Below, in pieces: positions 1 through 7,851 of a DNA stretch of 12,230 bases. The notes under the pieces were generated by a model that worked only from the letters and a program-made list of their open reading frames with translations, was not told the origin of the DNA and did not search any database. Source of the stretch: an uncultured Treponema sp. (GTDB taxonomy: Bacteria; Spirochaetota; Spirochaetia; Treponematales; Treponemataceae); contig CALDID010000070.1 in NCBI GenBank assembly GCA_937901865.1, forward strand, positions 1 through 12,230, in the 5' to 3' direction. Position numbers and translations under genes: made by a program. The stretch's first letter is position 1, and every line of letters starts with the position of its first letter.

Positions 1-25
1 TTCCCGTGTCAAGCACGAGAATGAC
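1..25 (-). repeat. Palindromic repeat element, copy A (cut by window edge)
   Basis: Read on the minus strand this begins GTCATT, continues through a short GC-rich inverted repeat around GCTTGAC, and ends CGGGAA at the window edge. It matches the layout of four other copies in this window (8061-8089, 8105-8131, 8135-8164, 10652-10678): GTCATT, left arm, CTTGA/CTCGA-like centre, right arm, AATCT. It directly precedes the truncated Rpn-type gene. The in-frame stop TAA at 27-29 lies just past its GTCATT end, so the element may mark the breakpoint that removed the gene's 5' end. Confidence 0.6.
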
Positions 26-89
26 ATAAAGAAGCATACTTTTCGTAACACTGCTAGAATCGGATTTATCTGACGCACAAACAGAATCG

Positions 90-857
90 ATGTATAAGGT
101 CTTTGAAAATATAAAGAGCCAGTCGCGAGATGTCGCTAAATATTGGAACAACAAAAACATACACATTAGTTGTATTGGCTTTGAAAATCAATCCGCAATA
201 AATAGCGATATGCCTTTTCGAGTAATGAATTATGACGCTGCTGTTTACAGAAAACAAATGACCGACAAAAAGACAGCTGACCGCTATCCTGTTATTACCC
301 TCGTTCTGTATTTCGGGACAGAAGCAGAATGGAGCGCACATAAAACGCTACTTGAACGGCTTAACATTCCAGATGAGCGATTGAAACCTTTTATAAGCGA
401 TTATAAAATAAATGTCATAAATCTGGCATGGCTCAGCGATGAACAAATTAAGCTGTTCAAAAGCGATTTTAGAGATGTCGTGGAATACTTGAGAGCGGCT
501 CGATTGCACGAAACGTATGAAGGTTCGGAAAAGAAGATTAAGCATATAGAAGAGATTCTCGATTTGTTTAAGTATCTTTCTGGCAATAGCCGATTTGACG
601 AAATCAAGGCTCATATTCAATCATTATCTATCGACGTAAAAGGAGGCATAAAGATGTTTGACGTTCTTCAAGCCACAATGGATAAAAAATTCGCCCTCGG
701 TCGAAGCGAAGGATTTTCTTTAGGTCGAAGCGAAGGCATTGCAGAAATGCAGACAGCTCTTGCAAATCTCTATGCGCAAGGCAGAGAATCTGACATAAAG
801 CGCGCATTAACCGACAGCGCATATCTTTCTGAATTGCTCAGCACATATCACAACTAA
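90..857 (+). pseudogene. Rpn/YhgA-type recombination-promoting nuclease / putative transposase, N-terminally truncated
   Basis: This is a 255-residue remnant of the YhgA-like/Rpn family (PD-(D/E)xK-fold nucleases, often annotated as putative transposases). Visible family landmarks are D14 (RDVAKYW), E32-x-Q34 in GFENQS (the E-x-Q variant of the nuclease motif), DMPFRVMNYDAAVYRKQ at 40-56, the YPVITLVLYFGT strand, SDYKINVINLAWL, and a Gly/Arg/Ser/Glu repeat near the C-terminus. In that repeat GRSEG occurs twice, encoded by a 24-bp DNA repeat starting at 699 and 723. The frame stays open upstream of ATG 90 to codon 30 and encodes LLESDLSDAQTES. From memory this belongs to the conserved N-terminal part of the family, so ATG 90 is an internal Met. 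It has no ribosome-binding site. A stop at 27-29 and repeat copy A lie immediately upstream. Intact relatives are usually around 300 residues, so about 40-50 residues are missing. Family assignment is confident; whether any product is made is doubtful. Confidence 0.8.
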
Positions 858-883
858 AGCAAAATCCCCCGCGCTCTCGTTTT

Positions 884-1042
884 TTTCTTGCGGTAATAGT
901 GCGGCGGGCTTTAAACAGGAATTTTTTGGTCAATGTAATTTACATTGGGCAAAAAATAGAAATTTTTTCCTTGCTACAACGGTGCGCCGTGCTTTAAACA
1001 GGAATTTTTTTGTCAATGTAATTTGCAGAGAGCAAAAAACTG
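884..1042 (+). repeat. Tandem direct duplication, period 83 bp, in the promoter region
   Basis: Two diverged copies occupy about 884-959 and 967-1042. Shared blocks include GTGCG at 899 and 982, CTTTAAACAGGAATTTTTT at 909 and 992, and TCAATGTAATTT at 930 and 1013. All are offset by exactly 83 bp. The second copy runs into the promoter of the gene at 1086, while the equivalent of the -10 in the first copy is replaced by a T-rich run. This fills the 228-bp gap between the Rpn remnant and the next gene; nothing coding was seen in it. Confidence 0.8.
931..947. promoter_or_regulatory. Perfect 17-bp palindrome, possible operator
   Basis: CAATGTAA, one central T, then TTACATTG: a perfect 8-bp inverted repeat around a single base. 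Only the first copy of the 83-bp duplication carries both arms. The second copy (1014-1030) keeps the left arm but has TTGCAGAG in place of the right one. It lies about 100 bp upstream of the predicted transcription start, so a regulatory role is only a possibility. Confidence 0.4.
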
Positions 1043-1051
1043 TGATATACT
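1023..1051 (+). promoter_or_regulatory. Predicted sigma-70-type promoter of the 1086 gene
   Basis: TTGCAG (1023-1028), a 17-bp spacer and TATACT (1046-1051), with TGA directly before the -10 giving an extended -10. The same TTGCAG hexamer serves as the -35 candidate in front of gltX. The expected transcript would start near 1058 with a leader of about 28 nt containing GGAGG at 1074-1078. Confidence 0.6.
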
Positions 1052-1085
1052 CTGTCTTGCTCAAAAATCTTTTGGAGGATTTGGT

Positions 1086-1826
1086 ATGAAAAAAGGCGAA
1101 AAACTTGAAACGCTTAATTACAATGTTCGGGTCGCCGCGGTGGCTGAGTGTGCAGCGACGATTTCGCGCTCTTTTTTGCAAGACAGCGAGGCGCAAAAAG
1201 ACGAGTTTTTGACTCAGACGGTAACGCAGGCAGGAAAAGACGGCGAGGGGCTCACAGAGGCTATCAAGCAGACAAAAGTGGTCAGTAACCTCGACGAAAA
1301 GGATTCTGCGCGCGACGCGGCGGTTAAGGTGCTGTTCAGCGTGGCGGACGGATTTTTTGCAATGCCTGTGCCGTCAGTGCAAAGCAAGATTGCAGGCGTG
1401 AAAGAGGTGCTTTCAAAGTATTCTCGAACAGAAATCGTGCGCTCTGCCTACACCGAGGAGTCGACGCTGATAAAAAGCCTTTTGCAAGACTTGGAGGCGC
1501 AAAAAGAGGATATTTCTTCTTTAACAGGGCTTTTGGAATCGGTGAACGCATTGAAAGCGGCGCAATCGGATTTTGACAGTGCGCTTGATGAGTATGAGGC
1601 GGCGCAGGGGGCGAAAAAGGAAAGTGCATCGAGCTTGAAAAAGCCGCTCGTTACGCTCATCAACGAAAAAATCGTCGGCTATCTCTCTCTTCAAAAAATG
1701 CTTGGAAACACATCGCTTGCTTCTTTCTCGACTTTGGTTTCTGCCGCCGTGCAGAGAGCGAACTCGACAGGAGCAAAAAAGAGCGCGAAAGAAAGTGAAA
1801 CAAAGGAAAAGGTAGAAAACAAGTAA
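1086..1826 (+). CDS. Uncharacterised helical protein, 246 aa (possible DUF6261-like)
   Basis: I do not recognise this protein with confidence. The start at 1086 is chosen because GGAGG at 1074-1078 sits 7 nt upstream; the in-frame ATG at 1023 overlaps the promoter. The sequence has no signal peptide or membrane segment and a single Cys (C22). It is rich in Ala, Glu, Lys and Ser, and its middle (about 125-200) looks like long helices or coiled coil. The C-terminus is a charged low-complexity tail (230-246). Residues 29-41 (SFLQDSEAQKDEF) and 131-143 (SLLQDLEAQKEDI) resemble each other and are 25/28 identical at the DNA level, suggesting a two-part internal repeat. The general layout recalls DUF6261-type proteins, but this is from memory and weak. 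It is a single-gene transcription unit: its own promoter before it and a strong terminator after it. Confidence 0.75.
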   Translation: MKKGEKLETLNYNVRVAAVAECAATISRSFLQDSEAQKDEFLTQTVTQAGKDGEGLTEAIKQTKVVSNLDEKDSARDAAVKVLFSVADGFFAMPVPSVQSKIAGVKEVLSKYSRTEIVRSAYTEESTLIKSLLQDLEAQKEDISSLTGLLESVNALKAAQSDFDSALDEYEAAQGAKKESASSLKKPLVTLINEKIVGYLSLQKMLGNTSLASFSTLVSAAVQRANSTGAKKSAKESETKEKVENK

Positions 1827-1842
1827 AACTTTTTTGCCAAAA

Positions 1843-1883
1843 AAAAATCCCCCGCTCGCCATTACAACGAACGGGGGATTTTT
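1843..1883. terminator. Bidirectional intrinsic terminator between convergent genes
   Basis: A 12-bp perfect stem, AAAAATCCCCCG (1843-1854) with CGGGGGATTTTT (1872-1883). A further TCG/CGA pairing lies inside it beyond one mismatch. The A-run on the left and T-run on the right let it work for both the rightward 1086 gene and the leftward nifJ gene. Confidence 0.9.
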
Positions 1884-1929
1884 TATGCCTTTACAAAAGT
1901 GCTTCTGGCATTACAAAAAAGCTGTTGGC

Positions 1930-4900
1930 TTATTTATACAACTCGATGAGCTTCTGCAAATGCTCAAATCGGGCTTTTGCCGCTTGCTCGTTCTTGTCGA
2001 ACAAAATCTTTGCGCGCTCTGGGAACTTTCTCGTAAGCGCAGAATAGCGGGTTTCGTTGTTCAAGAACGCCTGATAAGAGCCGTCGCCCTCTTTTGAAGT
2101 GAGCGTGAACGGATTTTTTCCTTCTGCCTTGAGCTGCGGATTGAAACTGAACAAATTCCAGTAGCCAGCCTTTACCGCCGCCTTCATCTCGTCTTGGCAG
2201 TGGTTCATACCGCCCTTAACGCCGTGAAGTTCGCACGGAGCGTATCCGATGATGAGCGAAGGTCCGTTGTACGCCTCTGCCTCTTGAATAGCCTTCAACG
2301 CCTGTGCAGGATTTGCACCGAGAGCGATTTGCGCAACGTATACATAGCCGTAGCTCATCGCAATTTCTGCAAGAGATTTCTTTCCGACCTCTTTTCCTGC
2401 CGCCGCAAACTGACACACTTCGCCGATGTTTGAAGCCTTTGAAGCCTGTCCGCCCGTATTTGAATACATCTCTGTATCGAATACCATAACATTGACGTTT
2501 TCGCCTGATGCAAGAACGTGGTCAAGACCGCCGAAACCAATATCGTACGCCCAGCCGTCGCCGCCCATAATCCACACGGATTTCTTGTTGAGATAATCCT
2601 TTTTCTCAAGAATTGCCTTTGCGCACTCACAGCCGCAAGATTCGAGTTCCGCAATAAGTGCCTTTGTCGGCTCAACATTGCCGAGCGTGCTATCCTTTGT
2701 TTCAAGGAATTTCGCGATTGCGTCCTTTACGCTCTGCTTTGTGTCGTCCTTTGCCGCCATCTCTTCAAGCTGTGCAATCAAGCCGTCGCGGATATACTTC
2801 TGACCTGTGTACATACCCAAGCCGTGCTCTGCGTTGTCCTCGAAAAGCGAGTTCGCCCAAGCAGGACCGTGCTTTGAGTTCTTGTTGATTGTGTACGGTG
2901 AAGTCGCCGCAGGTCCGCCCCAAATTGAAGAACAGCCCGTCGCATTCGAGATGTACATATTCTCGCCGAAAAGCTGTGTGATAAGGCGCGCATAGCTTGT
3001 TTCTGCACAACCAGCGCAAGAACCAGAGAACTCAAGAAGCGGCTGATTGAACTGGCTTCCCTTAACAGAGTTTTCTGCAATGCCAGAATCCGCTTTCTTT
3101 GACACGTTTGCAACAAGATAATTCCAAGCTGGCTGTTCGCTAAGTCTTGTTTCCTGCGGCACCATAGAAAGAGCCTGTACAGGACAAACCGTCGTACACT
3201 CGCCGCAGCCCATACAATCAAGCGGAGATACACTAAGCGTGAACTTGTATTTGCCCGCCTTTGGCTTTGTATCAACTGCAACTCCGCCGTTCTTTGTAAC
3301 CTCTGCCGCTTCCTCGTCCGTCAAAAGATACGGGCGAATCGTCGCGTGTGAACAAACGAACGCGCAGTTGTTGCACTGAATACACTTTGCAGAATCCCAA
3401 AGAGGCACATTAACCGCTGTTCCTCGCTTTTCGTACTGAGAAGCACCGAGCTCAAACTGTCCGTCTGCCACGTCCTTGAACGCGCTGACAGGAAGATTAT
3501 CGCCGTCCATAAGAGCAATCGGGTTCATCAGTTTTTCAACCATCGCAACCGTCTTTGCTTCTCCTGTAAGCGCAGGTTTCTTTGCGTCTGGAGCAGGGTT
3601 CTTCCAACTCTCTGGAATCTTTACCTCGTGCAACGCTCCTGCGCCTTGGTCGATAGCCTGACAGTTCATATCAACGATGTCCTGTCCCTTCTTTGAGAAT
3701 TTAGCAACGACCTTTTCTTTCATATACTTGATTGCTTCTTCCGCAGGCAGAACGTTCGCGAGCTTGAAGAATGCTGACTGCAATACCGTTGAAGTGCGCT
3801 TGCCGAGTCCGATTTTTGTCGCGATGTCCACAGCGTCAACCGTATACACCTTGATGTTGTTGTCGGCAATGTATTTCTTGCTTTCCGCAGGGAGATGCTT
3901 GTCAAGCTCCTCGTCGCTCCACTGGCAGTTGATGAGGAAGATTCCGTTCGGCTTCACGTCCTGCACCATCTTGTAGCCCTTGATGATGTATGACTGATTA
4001 TGACACGCGACGAAATCCGCCTGATTGATGTAGTACGGAGATTTTATCGGATTGTCGCCGAAGCGCAAGTGGCTGATTGTGATACCGCCCGTCTTCTTTG
4101 AGTCGTACTGGAAATACGCCTGAATGTATTTGTCGGTGTGGTCGCCGATGATTTTCGTTGAATCCTTGTTTGCGCCAACAGTGCCATCTCCGCCAATTCC
4201 CCAGAACTTGCACTCGACAGTGCCAGCTGCCGCAGTGATTGGCGCAGGCTTGATTTCTGGAAGAGAAAGATGAGTAACGTCGTCCACAATGCCGAGCGTG
4301 AAGCGAGCTTTCGGAGTATCGCTTTCAAGTTCTTTGTACACAGCGAACACGCTTGAAGGCGGAGTATCTTTTGAACCCAAGCCGTAGCGTCCGCCGCATG
4401 TTACGATGTCGTTAAGTCCTGCCTCGCGCAAGGTTGTAACCACATCAAGATACAGCGGTTCGCCCAAAGAACCCGGCTCTTTTGTGCGGTCAAGGATAGC
4501 CATCTTTTTCACTGTCTTCGGCAATACCTTCAAGAATGCGTCACTAACCCACGGGCGATACAAGCGGACTTTAATTAAGCCGACTTTCTCTCCGCGTGCG
4601 TTGAGATAATCGATGACCTCTTCTGCAACGTCGCAGATTGAGCCCATCGCCACAATAACGCGGTCAGCGTCAGGCGCGCCGTAGTAGTTGAACAAGTCGT
4701 AATTTGTGCCGAGCTTCTCGTTGATTTTGCCCATATATTTTTTCACGACATCAGGAAGCGCGAGATATACGCTGTTTGCCGCTTCTCTATGCTGGAAGAA
4801 CACATCGCCGTTTTCGTGGCTGCCGCGCATTGCTGGGTGATTCGGGTTCAAGGCGTGCGCGCGGAATGCTTTTACCGCGTCCATATTGCACATATCTTTG

Positions 4901-5472
4901 AGGTCTGCATAATCCCAAAGCTCGATTTTCTGGATTTCGTGGCTTGTGCGGAAACCGTCAAAGAAGTTGATGAACGGAACTCTGCCCTCGATTGCGCTCA
5001 AGTGTGCAACAGGAGCTAAGTCCATAATCTCTTGCGGGTTCGTTTCTGCAAGCATTGCAAAGCCTGTCTGTCGGCAAGCATACACGTCGCTGTGGTCGCC
5101 GAAGATGTTGAGCGAATGAGAAGCAACGGTGCGCGCGGAAACGTGGAAGACACAAGGAAGCTGTTCGCCTGCGATTTTGTACATATTCGGAATCATCAAG
5201 AGAAGACCCTGAGAAGCCGTGAATGTCGTGGTGAGTGCGCCAGAAGCCAAAGAACCGTGTACTGTACCAGCAGCTCCAGCCTCGCTCTCCATTTCTACGA
5301 CTTTAGTCTTTGTGCCGAAGATGTTTTTCTGTCCATTTGCAGACCATTGGTCTACAAAATCTGCCATAGGAGAAGACGGGGTAATTGGATAGATACCAGC
5401 GACTTCAGTAAAAGCATACGCAACGTGCGCCGCCGCCTGATTTCCGTCCATTGATTGTTTCTTTCTGGACAT
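1930..5472 (-). CDS. nifJ: Pyruvate:ferredoxin (flavodoxin) oxidoreductase, single-chain
   Basis: This enzyme decarboxylates pyruvate with CoA to acetyl-CoA and CO2, passing two electrons to ferredoxin or flavodoxin. It is cytoplasmic and central to anaerobic fermentation. The 1180-residue product is the normal length for the fused PFOR. In order: the N-terminal pyruvate-binding domain with GIYPITPSSPMAD (26-38); the second half of that core to about 410; the gamma/EKR region with FWGIGGDGTVGANK (423-436) and GGITISHLRFG (462-472); a two-cluster ferredoxin domain with C697, C700, C703, C707 and C753, C756, C759, C763; and the C-terminal thiamine-diphosphate domain. The last contains SCAGCAET (C819, C822), C847, GDGWAYDIGFGG (971-982), YSNTGGQ (1003-1009) and C1080. 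All cluster ligands and the TPP motif are intact. The start at 5472 follows AGGAGG (5484-5479) by 6 nt; an in-frame start 16 codons upstream would bypass it. It lies 142 bp behind the HAD gene on the same strand and has its own promoter. Confidence 0.97.
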   Translation of the reverse strand: MSRKKQSMDGNQAAAHVAYAFTEVAGIYPITPSSPMADFVDQWSANGQKNIFGTKTKVVEMESEAGAAGTVHGSLASGALTTTFTASQGLLLMIPNMYKIAGEQLPCVFHVSARTVASHSLNIFGDHSDVYACRQTGFAMLAETNPQEIMDLAPVAHLSAIEGRVPFINFFDGFRTSHEIQKIELWDYADLKDMCNMDAVKAFRAHALNPNHPAMRGSHENGDVFFQHREAANSVYLALPDVVKKYMGKINEKLGTNYDLFNYYGAPDADRVIVAMGSICDVAEEVIDYLNARGEKVGLIKVRLYRPWVSDAFLKVLPKTVKKMAILDRTKEPGSLGEPLYLDVVTTLREAGLNDIVTCGGRYGLGSKDTPPSSVFAVYKELESDTPKARFTLGIVDDVTHLSLPEIKPAPITAAAGTVECKFWGIGGDGTVGANKDSTKIIGDHTDKYIQAYFQYDSKKTGGITISHLRFGDNPIKSPYYINQADFVACHNQSYIIKGYKMVQDVKPNGIFLINCQWSDEELDKHLPAESKKYIADNNIKVYTVDAVDIATKIGLGKRTSTVLQSAFFKLANVLPAEEAIKYMKEKVVAKFSKKGQDIVDMNCQAIDQGAGALHEVKIPESWKNPAPDAKKPALTGEAKTVAMVEKLMNPIALMDGDNLPVSAFKDVADGQFELGASQYEKRGTAVNVPLWDSAKCIQCNNCAFVCSHATIRPYLLTDEEAAEVTKNGGVAVDTKPKAGKYKFTLSVSPLDCMGCGECTTVCPVQALSMVPQETRLSEQPAWNYLVANVSKKADSGIAENSVKGSQFNQPLLEFSGSCAGCAETSYARLITQLFGENMYISNATGCSSIWGGPAATSPYTINKNSKHGPAWANSLFEDNAEHGLGMYTGQKYIRDGLIAQLEEMAAKDDTKQSVKDAIAKFLETKDSTLGNVEPTKALIAELESCGCECAKAILEKKDYLNKKSVWIMGGDGWAYDIGFGGLDHVLASGENVNVMVFDTEMYSNTGGQASKASNIGEVCQFAAAGKEVGKKSLAEIAMSYGYVYVAQIALGANPAQALKAIQEAEAYNGPSLIIGYAPCELHGVKGGMNHCQDEMKAAVKAGYWNLFSFNPQLKAEGKNPFTLTSKEGDGSYQAFLNNETRYSALTRKFPERAKILFDKNEQAAKARFEHLQKLIELYK

Positions 5473-5537
5473 TTTTGTCCTCCTAAAAAAGATATAAAGA
5501 GCCTCCCTGCAAACTGACACGGGAGATGTGTATTTTT

Positions 5538-5566
5538 ATTTTAAGCCCTAAATAAAGCAAAAACAA
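5538..5566 (-). promoter_or_regulatory. Predicted nifJ promoter
   Basis: On the minus strand: TTGTTT (5566-5561), a 17-bp spacer and TAAAAT (5543-5538). The transcript would start near 5531, leaving a leader of nearly 60 nt. That leader can form a small CTCCC/GGGAG hairpin (5525-5521 with 5507-5503) upstream of the Shine-Dalgarno. The hairpin is weak, and I make no regulatory claim for it. Confidence 0.6.
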
Positions 5567-5614
5567 TCGACTAATCTAACTTTTATTTTTAAATAACCGA
5601 CCTTATTTCTAGCC

Positions 5615-6442
5615 TTATATCAAACCGAGGCGCACAAAGGCATTGAACAGCCCGTCATTTTCCACGCTGTCGGTTACAAACGTCGCCGCTTTTTTCGCCT
5701 CTTCGCCGCCTGAAGCCATCGCCACCGAAATCGCACAGCACTCAAACAGCGGAATATCGATTTTGGCATCGCCGAACGCAATCGTGTCGCCTTTATCCGC
5801 GCCCACCGCCGAAAGCAACGCTCTCACCGCGCTCGCCTTGGTGATATTTTTCAGAGCGATGTCGCCGAAAAGAGCCGTCTCGCCCTCCCCGCCCCACGTT
5901 CCATGCTGCATTTCGGGAAACCTCTCCGCCGTCTTTTCAAAATCCGCGTACGATTTAAGCACATAACTCACTTTGTTCACATCGTTTCGATACAAATTGC
6001 CGCCGAAAATCATCTCTGGAAACGCCTGCCGCACCGTCATTGCCTCGCCCTTGCCTTTTCGCGCGCTGTATCGCCTGATTGCCTCCTCAGCGTCGCTCTC
6101 AAAGGTTTCACTTGCAAAAAGCCCGCTGTTGCTCTCCAAATAAAACGCAAGACAGGCGGAATGAAGATAATCCACGATGTTTTTGCACTGCGCCTCCGTA
6201 ATAAGCCTGTGAAGCACCACCTTGCCGCCGTCCTCCACATAACTTCCGTTTCCGCCAATCATTCCGTCAAGACCGATGTCCCAAATGTTTTGATACACCT
6301 CCGCTTTGCTCCGCCCCGTACAAATATACACGCGATGTCCGTTCGCTCTCGCCCGACGAATCGCCTCAACCGCAGACGCTGGCAGATTATTGCGATAATC
6401 GACCAGCGTGCCGTCCACGTCAATAAACAAAATCTTTCCCAT
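5615..6442 (-). CDS. HAD-superfamily hydrolase, Cof/type IIB phosphatase
   Basis: A 275-residue cytoplasmic phosphatase of the Cof-type HAD family, which act on sugar phosphates, nucleotides or cofactor phosphates; the substrate cannot be read from the sequence. All four HAD motifs are present: motif I DVDGT with nucleophile D8 and acid/base D10; motif II CTGRS (41-45); motif III K198 in DIALKNITKASAV; motif IV GDAKIDIPLF (224-233) with D225 and D229. The region between motifs II and III (about 80-195) is the type II cap. Length is typical. The start at 6442 gives the canonical N-terminus directly before motif I. There is no Shine-Dalgarno, and a -10 box ends only 7 nt upstream, so a leaderless message is likely. 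The gene is followed on the same strand by nifJ without a clear terminator between them, so read-through into nifJ is possible. Confidence 0.92.
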   Translation of the reverse strand: MGKILFIDVDGTLVDYRNNLPASAVEAIRRARANGHRVYICTGRSKAEVYQNIWDIGLDGMIGGNGSYVEDGGKVVLHRLITEAQCKNIVDYLHSACLAFYLESNSGLFASETFESDAEEAIRRYSARKGKGEAMTVRQAFPEMIFGGNLYRNDVNKVSYVLKSYADFEKTAERFPEMQHGTWGGEGETALFGDIALKNITKASAVRALLSAVGADKGDTIAFGDAKIDIPLFECCAISVAMASGGEEAKKAATFVTDSVENDGLFNAFVRLGLI

Positions 6443-6449
6443 ACAAAAC

Positions 6450-6478
6450 AGTATATCGCGCTTGAAGTGCGCACACAA
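6450..6478 (-). promoter_or_regulatory. Predicted HAD-gene promoter, leaderless geometry
   Basis: On the minus strand: TTGTGT (6478-6473), a 17-bp spacer and TATACT (6455-6450), then 7 nt, then the ATG at 6442. With initiation 6-8 nt after the -10, transcription would begin at or next to the start codon. Confidence 0.55.
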
Positions 6479-6490
6479 GAGCAACAGTCA

Positions 6491-6519
6491 TTGACGAGTT
6501 CTCTAAAGAAAAGTATTCT
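6491..6519 (+). promoter_or_regulatory. Predicted ter/fabV promoter
   Basis: TTGACG (6491-6496), a 17-bp spacer and TATTCT (6514-6519). It is divergent from the HAD promoter with only 12 bp between the two -35 boxes, so one bound factor could affect both. The leader of about 32 nt ends with AAGGAG at 6546-6551. Confidence 0.6.
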
Positions 6520-6557
6520 ATAAAAGTGATACTCTCAAAGACCTAAAGGAGATATGT

Positions 6558-7775
6558 ATGGTCATTAAACCAATGGTTCGTTCAAACATTTGTATCAACG
6601 CGCACCCCGTCGGCTGTGCAAAAGATACGCAAAGACAGATTGATTACGCGCTTTCTAAAAAAGCCGCCCGCGGTGTAAAGAGCGCGAAAGAGGGCGGAAA
6701 AGCCCCGAAAACTGCGCTTGTGCTCGGCTGCTCAACGGGGTACGGGCTAGCGAGCCGCATTGCCGCAGCGTTTGAATACGGAGCGGACACAATCGGCGTT
6801 TCGTTCGAGAAAGAAGCAAGCGAGAAAAAGGCTGGCACTCCGGGATTCTATAACAATCTCGCATTCGACCGCGAGGCACAGAAAGAGGGCTTGAAGTCGT
6901 TCACGTTCAATATGGACGCATTCAGCGACGAGTGCCGCACAGCTGTTATCGAAAAGGCGAAAGAATGGGGCGTGAAGTTCGACCTCATCGTTTACTCTCT
7001 TGCAAGCCCTGTTCGCACAGACCCTGACACAAAAGTGCTGTATCGCTCTGTCATCAAGGCGGTCGGGCAGGAATACAAGGGCGGCTCTCTCGATATGATG
7101 AGCGGCAAGCTCACGGGCGAAATGGTTGCACCGATTGCAGAGGGCGCAGACATTTTGAACACGATTAAGGTTATGGGCGGCGAAGACTGGGAGCGATGGA
7201 TTGACGCACTCAAAGGCGCAGACCTCATCGACGAAAACTGCAAGAGCGTGGCATATTCGTACATCGGACCAAAGCTCTCGCACCCGATTTATCGCGACGG
7301 CACAATCGGCTTGGCGAAAAAAGACCTCGAAGCGCACGCTCGTTCAATCAGCAAAAAGCTCGCAGAAAACGGCGGCGCGGCGTGGATTAGCGTGAACAAG
7401 GGCTTAATTACGCGTTCAAGTGCGGTTATCCCGATTATCGCGCTGTATTTGGGCTGTTTGTTCAAGGTGATGAAAGAAAAGGGAAATCACGAGGGCTGCA
7501 TTGAGCAGATGGAACGCCTCTTTAGCGAGCGACTTTACACTGCGGACGGCGTTGTCCCGACCGATGACGAGGGCAGAATCCGTATCGACGATTGGGAACT
7601 TTTGCCCGACGTGCAATCGAAAGTCGATGAGCTTATGGCGAAGGTCAACGAGGGCAATGTTGCCGACGTTATCGACCTTGCTGGCATTCAAAAGGATTTC
7701 TTGAATATCAACGGCTTTGCGGTTGACGGCGTTGACTACGAAAAAGACGTTGAGCGAATGGACGTTATCGACTAA
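6558..7775 (+). CDS. fabV: Trans-2-enoyl-CoA reductase (NADH) / FabV-type enoyl-ACP reductase
   Basis: This enzyme reduces trans-2-enoyl thioesters with NADH. Family members serve either as Ter (crotonyl-CoA to butyryl-CoA in fermentation) or as FabV (last step of fatty-acid elongation). The 405-residue protein is the usual family length. It begins MVIKPMVRSNICINAHPVGC, which recalls the T. denticola Ter N-terminus. Visible sites: NAD-binding GCSTGYG (57-63); IGVSFEK (79-85); FDLIVYSLASPVRTDP (141-156); the catalytic Y-x8-K as Y245 and K254 in YRDGTIGLAK; SVNKGLITRSSAVIP (278-292); and KVMKEKGNHEGCIEQ (303-317). The start at 6558 follows AAGGAG by 6 nt. It is transcribed alone from its own promoter and ends at a long-stem terminator. 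The family also fits a ter symbol; sequence alone does not decide between the CoA and ACP roles. No other fatty-acid or butyrate-pathway gene is adjacent. Confidence 0.95.
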   Translation: MVIKPMVRSNICINAHPVGCAKDTQRQIDYALSKKAARGVKSAKEGGKAPKTALVLGCSTGYGLASRIAAAFEYGADTIGVSFEKEASEKKAGTPGFYNNLAFDREAQKEGLKSFTFNMDAFSDECRTAVIEKAKEWGVKFDLIVYSLASPVRTDPDTKVLYRSVIKAVGQEYKGGSLDMMSGKLTGEMVAPIAEGADILNTIKVMGGEDWERWIDALKGADLIDENCKSVAYSYIGPKLSHPIYRDGTIGLAKKDLEAHARSISKKLAENGGAAWISVNKGLITRSSAVIPIIALYLGCLFKVMKEKGNHEGCIEQMERLFSERLYTADGVVPTDDEGRIRIDDWELLPDVQSKVDELMAKVNEGNVADVIDLAGIQKDFLNINGFAVDGVDYEKDVERMDVID

Positions 7776-7792
7776 GGCGCAATTTTTTCGGC

Positions 7793-7851
7793 AAAACAGC
7801 GGTGTATCGGCTTTTCCCAAACGTAAAAACGCCATTACATCGCTGTTTTTT
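7793..7851 (+). terminator. Likely intrinsic terminator of ter/fabV, long stem and long loop
   Basis: A 14-bp stem: AAAACAGCGGTGTA (7793-7806) pairs with TACATCGCTGTTTT (7836-7849) with one G-U wobble. The loop is 29 nt and a T-run covers 7846-7851. It starts 17 bp after the stop codon. The loop is longer than usual, so efficiency is uncertain. Confidence 0.6.

Noticed and set aside
66..620. Antisense open frames over the Rpn remnant
   Set aside because: No start signals and no recognisable protein; they mirror the composition of the real gene.
5583..5596. A/T-only palindrome between the HAD gene and nifJ as a terminator
   Set aside because: The stem has no G/C pairs and no proper T-run in the leftward direction; it is best explained by general A/T richness.
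6443..6484. Upstream TTG start for the HAD gene
   Set aside because: It lies within the predicted promoter, lacks a Shine-Dalgarno, and would add 14 residues before a canonical HAD N-terminus.
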